Part shown: piece after piece, positions 14,506 through 20,956 of the stretch
Layout: each line of letters begins with the position of its first letter
How positions within the stretch are numbered: position 1 is the first letter of the stretch
Origin: Planctomycetia bacterium
Lineage (GTDB): Bacteria > Planctomycetota > UBA1135 > UBA2386
Direction: 5' to 3'
Assembly: GCA_005776475.1 (NCBI GenBank)
Contig: SXPB01000012.1
Span: 1 to 32,297 of the forward strand
Length of the DNA stretch: 32,297 nt
Program-made: the position numbers and the translations under genes
Notes under the pieces: generated by a model
The model's input: only the letters and a program-made list of their open reading frames with translations
Databases searched by the model: none
What the model was told of the DNA's origin: nothing

Positions 14506-17126
14506 CGGAGGCTTCGCGCCGGACGCAGCCCACCGTCCGTGTTGCGCACGGTCGCTTCGTGCGCGCCGCGATTCGAACACCGTGCCAGCGAGGCGGGGAA
14601 GCCGAAGCTGCCGCCGCGGTTGGCACGGTTGTCCGCGAACAGGATCTGTTCGTGCAGGCCATCGCCGTGGCGAACCGGACCTTGGTAGTCGCCGATCTCG
14701 TCGAGGCACCATTCGAAGACGTTGCCGTGCATGTCGAAGAAGCCGAACGCATTGGCGGCGAACGAGCCAACCGGCGCATGCAGAGCGAAACCGTCGTCCC
14801 AGGCTTCGGCATCGCTGGTCACCCCGGTGGTCTTCGCTGCGCCATCGGCCACGTTGCCATGCGTTGCCAAGTCTTCGAAGGAACACGACCACGGCATCGC
14901 GCTGCCGGCGCGGCACGCGAACTCCCACTGCGCCTCGGTCGGCAGCACCATGCCATTCTGGGTGAGCAAGGCAACGCTCATCACCCAACTCACTTGCTCG
15001 ACCGGGTTGGTGAGTGTCATCGTGCGGCCGCCGCGGCCGAAGGCGCGCCCGGCGGGATAGGCGCTTGGCTGCCGCAACTCGGGATCGCCGTACCAGAGCC
15101 GTTGCCATTGCCCCTGCGTCAGTTCGTGGCGAGCCAGGAAGAACGCGCGCAGCGTGACCGTGTGCACCGGTGCCTCTTCCGCTTTCGCCGCTGCATCGAC
15201 GTAGTGGGCCGCGCCGCCCTCCGGTGACGCGCCCATCGAGAACGTGCCGCCTGGCACCAACACCATCACGAGGCCCGTGTCCCCTGACACTTCGATCGAG
15301 CCGTCGGCGCGATGCACAGGAATCGGGATCTCGGCGGCGTCCTGCTTGCCGTCCCACGCCGACCGCAAGTCGTAGAACTCCCAGAGCTTCGTCACCGGGT
15401 TCATGCCGATCGGCACCAACCCCATCTGCGGAGCCAAGGCTTGGATCGGTTGGGCTCGGTAGGCCGTGTTCGCCACGATGCCGTCGGCTTTGGCGATGGC
15501 CGCGGCAGCTTCGGCCCAAGTGGCGCGGGCCCGGGGATGTGCTTCGGTGAGCTCGCGGATGCGGCGCGCCCAAACCAGCCGTTGTTGCACCGCCACAGCA
15601 TCCTCGCGCTGCAAGGTGTCGATCTTCGGCAGCAGCGCCGTCAGGGCTTCGTGCAGAAACTGCTGCGACTCGGGCCGTGCGGGGTTTCCCACGTCGGCGA
15701 TCTGTTGCCGCGACTCCAGATCGCGCAGCGTCTGTTGCAGGCGCGGCCGCATCGCGACCAACCTGGCGACGTCGCCATCGAGCCATGCCTGCATCGCCGG
15801 CACGTGCTCGGGCCAGGGTGGGTGCAGCAACTGCGCCGCGGCGGTCGCCCGCTCCAGCAGCACGACACCGGCGAGATCGTCGAACTCGTCGCTTCGCATT
15901 TTCGCGAGGCGAGCATTGTCGGCCGCCAGCACGGCCTGGTTCAGGGCATCGAATGCGAACCACGTCGTGCCGGCGATGCCGGCGACGAGTGTGAGCAGCA
16001 CGATGGCTGCCGCGCCGATCTGCAGCCGATGCCGCCGCAAGAACTTGCCAACGCGGTAGCGCAGCGTCGGCGGTCCCGCGAGCACCGGTTCATGGCGCAG
16101 GTAGCGTTCGATCTCCGCCGCCAGCGCCGTCGCCGCGTCGTAGCGACGTTCCGGTTCCTTGGCCATCGCCTTGAGCACGATCCAGTCGAGATCGCCTTGC
16201 AGCGCTTTGCGCAGCATGCCGGTGGTGGTGCGCCGCTGTTCGGCCAGTGCCGGGAGGTCGAGGCAGCTCGCCAGTTTGGTACTGGGCTTGTCCGGATCCT
16301 GGTCGCAGATGATCTGGCGGGCACCGCCGAGGCCGGCGCTGCGCAACAGCTGTCCGGAGAACGGCAGCTCGCCCGTCAGCAGTTCGTACATCATGACGCC
16401 GAGCGAATAGATGTCGCTGCGCGAGTCGATCGCCTCGCCGTCGCCGGCCGCTTGCTCGGGCGACATGTACTCGGGCGTGCCGAGCATCTGGCCGCCCATC
16501 GTCAACCCGGCGCCCGCGGCGAAGGCGTCGTGCGTCGCCTTGGCGAGGCCGAAGTCGACGATCTTGGGCAACGCCACGCCGTCTTCGCGCACGACGAGCA
16601 CGTTGCCGGGTTTCAGGTCGCGATGCACGATGCCCTTCATGTGGGCGTGGTGCACGCCCTGGCAGATGAGCTGGAACACGGCCAGGCGCTCGGTCAACGA
16701 CAGGCGGTGCTTGTCGCAGTAGTCAGTCAGTTCCAGGCCTTCGACGAGTTCCATCACGTAGAACGGCTCGCCCGGTTCGGTCGTACCACCGTCGAGCACC
16801 TTGGCGATGCAGCGATGGTTCATCGCGGCGAGCGCCTGCCGTTCGAATTGGAAGCGGGCGAGGAACTCGCGCGTGCCGAGGCCGGTTTTGAGCACCTTGA
16901 TCGCCACGCGGCGTCGCACCGGCTCTTGTTGTTCGGCGAGCCACACCGTGCCCATGCCGCCGCTGCCGAGCAGGCGCACGATGCGGTAGGGACCGATCGA
17001 CTTCTCCTTGTCGTCCCCGGCCGCGCGCTGCCCCGGCGCCAAGTGCGTGTCCGCCGGCACGTCCGCGCTGGAGTCGCTGCGCACGGTCTTGCGCCCATCC
17101 GGGACAGCGGCATCGGGGTCGGTCAT
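14502..17126 (-). CDS. Ser/Thr protein kinase with transmembrane helix and C-terminal FGE-sulfatase (SUMF1-like) domain
   Basis: The product is 874 aa. The kinase domain (about 47-345) has every catalytic landmark: glycine loop GSGGMGTVWLAE, Lys77 in VAIKVLK, HRDLKPGN with Asp170, DFG at 191-193, and GTPEYMSPEQ. It should be active. A helix around 370-390 (IGAAAIVLLTLVAGIAGTTW) crosses the membrane, followed by a helical region of about 230 residues. The C-terminal SUMF1-like domain runs from about residue 640 (VMVLVPGGTFSMGAS) to the end, with TEAQWEFACRAG and DMHGNVFEWCLDE. The paired cysteines of true formylglycine-generating enzymes are not present in the expected place (GGSFGFPASLARCSNRG), so the domain probably binds a ligand. 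The likely role is an envelope-sensing kinase. The ATG follows TAGGCT by 10 bases. Confidence 0.92.
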   Translation of the reverse strand: MTDPDAAVPDGRKTVRSDSSADVPADTHLAPGQRAAGDDKEKSIGPYRIVRLLGSGGMGTVWLAEQQEPVRRRVAIKVLKTGLGTREFLARFQFERQALAAMNHRCIAKVLDGGTTEPGEPFYVMELVEGLELTDYCDKHRLSLTERLAVFQLICQGVHHAHMKGIVHRDLKPGNVLVVREDGVALPKIVDFGLAKATHDAFAAGAGLTMGGQMLGTPEYMSPEQAAGDGEAIDSRSDIYSLGVMMYELLTGELPFSGQLLRSAGLGGARQIICDQDPDKPSTKLASCLDLPALAEQRRTTTGMLRKALQGDLDWIVLKAMAKEPERRYDAATALAAEIERYLRHEPVLAGPPTLRYRVGKFLRRHRLQIGAAAIVLLTLVAGIAGTTWFAFDALNQAVLAADNARLAKMRSDEFDDLAGVVLLERATAAAQLLHPPWPEHVPAMQAWLDGDVARLVAMRPRLQQTLRDLESRQQIADVGNPARPESQQFLHEALTALLPKIDTLQREDAVAVQQRLVWARRIRELTEAHPRARATWAEAAAAIAKADGIVANTAYRAQPIQALAPQMGLVPIGMNPVTKLWEFYDLRSAWDGKQDAAEIPIPVHRADGSIEVSGDTGLVMVLVPGGTFSMGASPEGGAAHYVDAAAKAEEAPVHTVTLRAFFLARHELTQGQWQRLWYGDPELRQPSAYPAGRAFGRGGRTMTLTNPVEQVSWVMSVALLTQNGMVLPTEAQWEFACRAGSAMPWSCSFEDLATHGNVADGAAKTTGVTSDAEAWDDGFALHAPVGSFAANAFGFFDMHGNVFEWCLDEIGDYQGPVRHGDGLHEQILFADNRANRGGSFGFPASLARCSNRGAHEATVRNTDGGLRPARSLR

Positions 17127-17136
17127 CGCATCGCGC

Positions 17137-17142
17137 AGCCTA
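17137..17142 (-). promoter_or_regulatory. -10-like TAGGCT, probable promoter of the Ser/Thr kinase gene
   Basis: On the minus strand TAGGCT ends 10 bases before the ATG at 17126. A partial -35-like TTCCTC lies 17 bases upstream (17160-17165 on the plus strand). This promoter would separate the kinase from the upstream sigma/anti-sigma/secretin-like operon. Confidence 0.45.
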
Positions 17143-17229
17143 GCCTGCCGCGCTCGCCCGAGGAACGCGGTGATCCGTCGATGGAACGTCGAAACGGGCG
17201 CCGCGCTGCGTCCGCGGTCGCCAGCCCGG

Positions 17230-18195
17230 TCACTTGGGCAGCGGACCGGCCTGCACCGTCGCGCACAGCCATTCGCCGGAAGCTCGCTGCGCCGCCAGCA
17301 CGACCATCGAGTCCTTGCCGAGCACCGCAGTCTGCCGCAGCCGCACGCCGGTGACGCGCGGCAGTTGGATCTTCACCGGCGGCAGCCCCGGGCCAAGTGT
17401 CGTTTCGAACTGCGGGATCGGTTGCTGCAGTTCCTGGAACGTCACGTCGCACGACAGCCCGAGCAGGCCATCGGGCAGCCACGTCGCGATCACGTCGGTG
17501 ATGTTGCCGTCTTGGACCACATCGACGACGGGATCGGCAACCAGCGTGTCGCCCGTTCGCGTCACCGTGAAGTCCTTCACGTACGACGTCTGCTTGACCA
17601 TCGACATGGTGCCGCGCTGCAGCGGGTTCATGCACAGGCGCGGTGCGTCGAGTTGCTGCGTCGCTGCTTTCGCCAACGCCGCGCGGAACGCGCTGGCGGC
17701 GTCCTTCTCCAGCATTCCCTCGAAGGCCATGCCTTGTTCGCGCTGCACGGCGACCAGCTTCTCCTGCAGCGGCGCGAAGGCCTTGGCGTCGATCTCGAAC
17801 ATGTGCACCTGGACGTCGATGGGGTCCTCCTTCTTGGCCAGCGCCGCGTGCCACAGCCGTTCGGCACTCGCGGCTTGCGCCGGAGAACCGAGCAACACGA
17901 GCCAGCGATCACCGAGCGTGCGCAGATCGTCGCCTGGTTGCAGCGGCGGATCGATCAGGCGGCGGAACAGGCCGACGATGCTGCTTGGCTGCTCGGTGTC
18001 GGGCTTGGCTGCGGGGCGCAGGCCCAACTGCGGCGGTTCGAACTCAGTCCGCTTCTCGTGCAGCTGGTTGAGATCGAACATCTGCACGATGCGGCCCGAG
18101 CCGTCGGGCAACGGCATCTTCTGTGCGAGCAGCTGCGTTGCCGCGAACAGCGGCAGCAGCAAGCAGGACAACGGTCGTCGGTGCATCGGCATCAT
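17230..18195 (-). CDS. Secreted secretin-domain-like protein
   Basis: The product is 321 aa. The signal peptide is CLLLPLFAATQLLAQ. Residues about 120-190 contain IDVQVHMFEIDAKAF, reminiscent of the 'V-x-x-x-x-x-I-E-V' strand before the secretin core. The C-terminal 130 residues follow the secretin pattern: TSYVKDFTVTRTGDTLVADP, a PVVDVVQDGNITDVIATWLP block, and a final strand with LPRVTGVRLRQTAVL before a hydrophobic edge (DSMVVLAAQ). It lacks the N0/N1 domains of a GspD or PilQ, so it is not a complete secretion channel. Its ATG overlaps the stop of the anti-sigma-like gene, which implies a shared function with the sigma factor, either as an envelope sensor or as the main regulated product. 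The family call is by pattern only. Confidence 0.6.
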   Translation of the reverse strand: MMPMHRRPLSCLLLPLFAATQLLAQKMPLPDGSGRIVQMFDLNQLHEKRTEFEPPQLGLRPAAKPDTEQPSSIVGLFRRLIDPPLQPGDDLRTLGDRWLVLLGSPAQAASAERLWHAALAKKEDPIDVQVHMFEIDAKAFAPLQEKLVAVQREQGMAFEGMLEKDAASAFRAALAKAATQQLDAPRLCMNPLQRGTMSMVKQTSYVKDFTVTRTGDTLVADPVVDVVQDGNITDVIATWLPDGLLGLSCDVTFQELQQPIPQFETTLGPGLPPVKIQLPRVTGVRLRQTAVLGKDSMVVLAAQRASGEWLCATVQAGPLPK

Positions 18196-18614
18196 CGGCG
18201 TTCACTCCGCAGGGTGTAGCTCTCGAGGCGCGCGCGCCCCGTCGTGACCAGGGAATCGTGGACGATGAACGTAGCCGCGAGGTGGGCGCGCGGCCGCAGT
18301 TCTTCGAAGCTGGAAGCGACGATGCGCGGTTGCGCCGTCGTTGCTTCTGCAGGCCACATCGCCACCGCGAGCGCGGCGGCGGCCACTGCGGCAATCGCCG
18401 TCGCCTTCGCGAAGCGATGGCGGCGGCGGCGTGGCGTTGTCGCGGCGGCCAGCGGAGCTGCGTGCAGATCGCGCGCGTCGGCGCGCAACGCTACGGCGAG
18501 CGGCAACTGTTCGGGATGTTGTTCGAGCCACGCGACCAGTTCGTCGTCGTCGAGAGGATCGACGCCGCGGTCGAGCAGTTCGTGCAAGCGAGCGAGCATC
18601 GGATCGTCGTTCAT
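18192..18614 (-). CDS. Anti-sigma-factor-like membrane protein
   Basis: The product is 140 aa. Residues 1-50 are an acidic and leucine-rich helical region (MLARLHELLDRGVDPLDDDE, then LVAWLEQHPEQL), similar in layout to anti-sigma domains but without the zinc HxxxCxxC motif. A basic patch (TPRRRRHRF) and one transmembrane helix (TAIAAVAAAALAVAMW) follow, then about 55 extracytoplasmic residues. The start overlaps the stop of the ECF sigma gene (ATGA) and its own stop overlaps the secretin-like start. Location and topology argue for an anti-sigma factor that holds the partner sigma at the membrane. The sequence itself is too diverged for a firm family name. Confidence 0.65.
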   Translation of the reverse strand: MNDDPMLARLHELLDRGVDPLDDDELVAWLEQHPEQLPLAVALRADARDLHAAPLAAATTPRRRRHRFAKATAIAAVAAAALAVAMWPAEATTAQPRIVASSFEELRPRAHLAATFIVHDSLVTTGRARLESYTLRSERR

Positions 18615-19111
18615 GGGCGGACCTCGGTGAGGCGCAACCGGGCACGGTGCAGCCACGACTTCACGGTGTTGCACGGCACGCCGCGTTCGCTGGCGAGTTG
18701 TTGCAGCGTCTGGCCGTCGCGGTGGAACGCGAGCAGCAGGGCGCGCGCGTCGGGTTCGAGCACCGCGAGGCGGCGTTCGAGTTCGTCGCGCAGTTCGGTC
18801 GCGCATGGGGCGCGGGTCGCCAGCGCCAGCACCAGATCGGCGGCCGGGCGCGGTTGCCGACGTTGGCGGCGGCGGTGGTCGCAGAAGCAACGGAACGCCG
18901 CCGTCTGCAGCCACGCCACGCCATCGTGCGACGCGTCGAAGCTACTGCGCAAGCGCCACACCTTGGCCAGGGTCTCCTGCAGCACGTCGTCGCCGTCGTG
19001 CTCGCCGCCGCACAGCCGGCGCAGGAACGTCCGCAACTCCGGCATGGCGCGCTGCAGCAGCGCCGCGAACGCGGCATCGTCGAGTCGGGGCGCCACATCG
19101 GCAGGGGGCAT
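18611..19111 (-). CDS. ECF-type RNA polymerase sigma factor
   Basis: The product is 166 aa, the normal ECF size. Region 2 is RTFLRRLCGGEHDGDDVLQE with the core-binding continuation TLAKVWRLRSSF. Region 4 has LQQLASERGVPCNTVKSWLH followed by RARLRL, the -35 recognition helix. It should direct a small regulon that probably includes its own operon. It is the first gene of a three-gene set joined by ATGA overlaps (sigma, anti-sigma-like, secretin-like). The start ATG at 19111 was chosen because it gives the standard ECF N-terminus and lies 8 bases after TAGAGC. In-frame GTG codons further upstream would place the start inside the flanking gene spacer. Confidence 0.9.
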   Translation of the reverse strand: MPPADVAPRLDDAAFAALLQRAMPELRTFLRRLCGGEHDGDDVLQETLAKVWRLRSSFDASHDGVAWLQTAAFRCFCDHRRRQRRQPRPAADLVLALATRAPCATELRDELERRLAVLEPDARALLLAFHRDGQTLQQLASERGVPCNTVKSWLHRARLRLTEVRP

Positions 19112-19119
19112 CGGGGTCG

Positions 19120-19125
19120 GCTCTA
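19120..19125 (-). promoter_or_regulatory. Possible -10 element TAGAGC before the ECF operon
   Basis: On the minus strand TAGAGC ends 8 bases before the ATG at 19111. The sixth base deviates from TAnnnT. If the operon is autoregulated by its ECF factor, a different promoter type would be expected, so this call is weak. Confidence 0.3.
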
Positions 19126-19158
19126 CCACCGTGACCCCTGGCGAGGTTGCAGGCTTTC

Positions 19159-19722
19159 TCACGATTCGCGCCGGGCTTGCAGCCGTTCGCCGGTCGCGAA
19201 GAACAGGCCGCCCTTGCAGTGGTGGATGGTGCGCGGTCCCGACGCCGCGAAATGCCATTCGCCCTTCTGCCACAGGGTGTCGTCGGCCCAGGCGGCAACG
19301 CATTCCAGCACGAACAGGTCGTGGCGTTGTTCGCTGTCCGGCTCGGGCACGCGCCGGCATTCGAGCCAGGCGGCGCAACCGGCCAGCAACGGCGCCTGCA
19401 CGTGCGTGCCCCGTTCGCTGGCGAGGCCGTGCACCGCGAACTTGTCGATCTCGCGTCCACTGTGCGTGCCGACCGCCATGGTGAGGTCGGTCTGCGCCGT
19501 CGTCGGCGCGTGCAGCACGCATTCGCCGGACGCGAGCAGCAGTTCGCGGGTGAAGGTGTTCGCGGCGACCACCGCGGCGAACTTCGGCGGTTCGAAGTCG
19601 AGCGGCATCACCCACGAAGCGGCCATCACGTTGGTGCGGCCCGCGTGCGCGGTCGTGACGAGTGCCGTCGGACCGTGGTTGAACAGGCGGTAGGCGTGGG
19701 CGAGCGGCACGGGAACGCGCAT
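19159..19722 (-). CDS. Flavin reductase-like (RutF/DIM6) domain protein
   Basis: The product is 187 aa, a common size for FMN-binding flavin-reductase-like proteins. The N-terminal half carries the family pattern: PTALVTTAHAGRTNVMAASW, then PLDFEPPKFAAVVAANTFT, which builds the FMN phosphate and isoalloxazine pocket. It continues with GECVLHAPTTAQTDLTMAVG and the central GREIDKFAVHGL. The C-terminus has LLAGCAAWLECRRV and a short acidic/aromatic end. Such proteins reduce or hold FMN for oxygenase partners, or act as NAD(P)H:flavin oxidoreductases. It is monocistronic, 47 bases upstream of the ECF gene, with a TATCGT box 7 bases before its ATG. A link to the flavin-dependent monooxygenase domain at the right end of the window is possible but unsupported by proximity. 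Confidence 0.85.
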   Translation of the reverse strand: MRVPVPLAHAYRLFNHGPTALVTTAHAGRTNVMAASWVMPLDFEPPKFAAVVAANTFTRELLLASGECVLHAPTTAQTDLTMAVGTHSGREIDKFAVHGLASERGTHVQAPLLAGCAAWLECRRVPEPDSEQRHDLFVLECVAAWADDTLWQKGEWHFAASGPRTIHHCKGGLFFATGERLQARRES

Positions 19723-19729
19723 GCCGAGG

Positions 19730-19735
19730 ACGATA
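19730..19735 (-). promoter_or_regulatory. -10-like TATCGT, probable leaderless promoter of the flavin reductase gene
   Basis: On the minus strand TATCGT ends 7 bases before the ATG at 19722. The same hexamer precedes the gene at 23029. Confidence 0.4.
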
Positions 19736-19815
19736 GCGAAGTCGCGATTGGGCGCGCTCGGCGATGCCCTTTCGCAAATCGCGTGTCGTTGGTTTCGGCG
19801 ATGGCCGCGGGTGGG

Positions 19816-19821
19816 TAGCCT
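19816..19821 (+). promoter_or_regulatory. -10-like TAGCCT upstream of the thioredoxin-like gene
   Basis: TAGCCT ends 19 bases before the ATG at 19841. Here the message would have a short leader of about 12 bases containing a weak AGCAGG Shine-Dalgarno, unlike the neighbours. Confidence 0.4.
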
Positions 19822-19840
19822 CCGCGAGCAGGTACCCCGA

Positions 19841-20911
19841 ATGCGCCATCGCCCGTTTGCTCTCACCGTCCTCGCCTTGGTCGTAGCCACCGCTACCCGC
19901 TCCCTGCCGGCCCAAGAGCCCGCGGCGGAAGCGGCGCCGAGTCTGCAGTGGGAGCAGTTGCCGACGATGCCCGGCCTCTGGCCAAAGACTTGCCAGGTCA
20001 AGTCGGCTTACCAGCTCGGCGATGTGAAGGTCGTTCCCGGAACGGCGTATCCCGTGGTGGCGTTGCTGGCGGACTCCGTGCAGATCATGTTGCCCGACGG
20101 CAAGGTCAGGGCCGTTTCGCCGGAAGGCACGGACTGCCTCCAACAGGCGGAAGCTGCCCGCCTGGCGCTAAAGCCGGGGGAGCCGGTGATCGACTGCAAA
20201 CTGCTGGCGGAACGTGCCGACCTCTGGCCGAAGATGGTTGCGTTGGTGCATCCGCTCGTCGCCGGAGAAGGCGAGAACAAGTTGGTCCGGAAGGCGGGCC
20301 ATGAGCTCCACTTTGCCAACTTCGACGGCACGTGGCTCCGCGTTGCCGATCCTTCCGCCAAGGGTGTCTCGTTGCCGGTCATCGAGCTGTGGCGGACGGA
20401 TTTCGTCGAGCGCGTGCGCGCAGCGCTGGCTGCCAAGCCAGCCAACGGCGGCCATCGGGTGCTCGCGGAACTGGCCGGGAAGCTGGTCAACCTGCGTACC
20501 GGCAGCAAGACGAAGCTGAACCCGATGGCGCCGCCGCAGTATGTGGTGCTGCTGTTCTCGGCGGGGTGGTGTCCAGGGTGCCAGAGTTTTGCGCCCGAAC
20601 TGACCCGCTTCTACCAGCAGCACAAGAAGGACGCCGGCAAGCGGTTCGAGGTCATCTGGATCAGCCGTGACCGGTCGGAAGCGGACATGAAGCAGTACGC
20701 CAAGAAGCACGAGTTCCCGTGGTTGGCGGTCGCCTGGGACAAGTTGGCGCAGATCCCCCTGACGCAGACGCACGATACCGGCGGCATTCCCAGCGTGGTC
20801 CTGCTCGATGCCAAGGGCGCGCTGCTCGCCGACAGCTATGTGGGGAACGAATACAAGGGGACCGAGCCGGTGCTGGCGAGGCTCGCGGACTTGCTGAAGA
20901 GCCCGAAGTAA
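19841..20911 (+). CDS. Secreted nucleoredoxin/TlpA-like thioredoxin-fold protein
   Basis: The product is 356 aa. The signal peptide is FALTVLALVVATATRSLPAQ. About 200 residues of unassigned sequence follow, with a short SH3-like part (VPGTAYPVVALLADSVQIML). The C-terminal 130 residues are a thioredoxin fold of nucleoredoxin/TlpA type: YVVLLFSAGWCPGCQSFAPE with the redox pair Cys244-Pro-Gly-Cys247, VIWISRDRSEADM, a FPWLAVAW strand, and the cis-Pro loop GGIPSVVLLD. The CPGC centre is less common than the family's CPPC. The protein probably acts in the periplasm on disulfides. It ends at a strong hairpin shared with the convergent gene. The ATG at 19841 gives a clean leader and is preceded by TAGCCT. 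Confidence 0.85.
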   Translation: MRHRPFALTVLALVVATATRSLPAQEPAAEAAPSLQWEQLPTMPGLWPKTCQVKSAYQLGDVKVVPGTAYPVVALLADSVQIMLPDGKVRAVSPEGTDCLQQAEAARLALKPGEPVIDCKLLAERADLWPKMVALVHPLVAGEGENKLVRKAGHELHFANFDGTWLRVADPSAKGVSLPVIELWRTDFVERVRAALAAKPANGGHRVLAELAGKLVNLRTGSKTKLNPMAPPQYVVLLFSAGWCPGCQSFAPELTRFYQQHKKDAGKRFEVIWISRDRSEADMKQYAKKHEFPWLAVAWDKLAQIPLTQTHDTGGIPSVVLLDAKGALLADSYVGNEYKGTEPVLARLADLLKSPK

Positions 20912-20924
20912 CCCGTCGCTTTCG

Positions 20925-20945
20925 CGGCGCACGTTTCGTGCGCCG
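20925..20945. terminator. Bidirectional hairpin between convergent genes
   Basis: A perfect 9-bp inverted repeat, CGGCGCACG / CGTGCGCCG, with a 3-base loop TTT lies 13 bases after the thioredoxin-like stop and 11 bases from the end of the minus-strand gene. There is no T-tract on either side, but the position between two converging stops argues for termination or mRNA 3'-end protection of both. Confidence 0.6.
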
Positions 20946-20956
20946 AGGGTTCCGGA

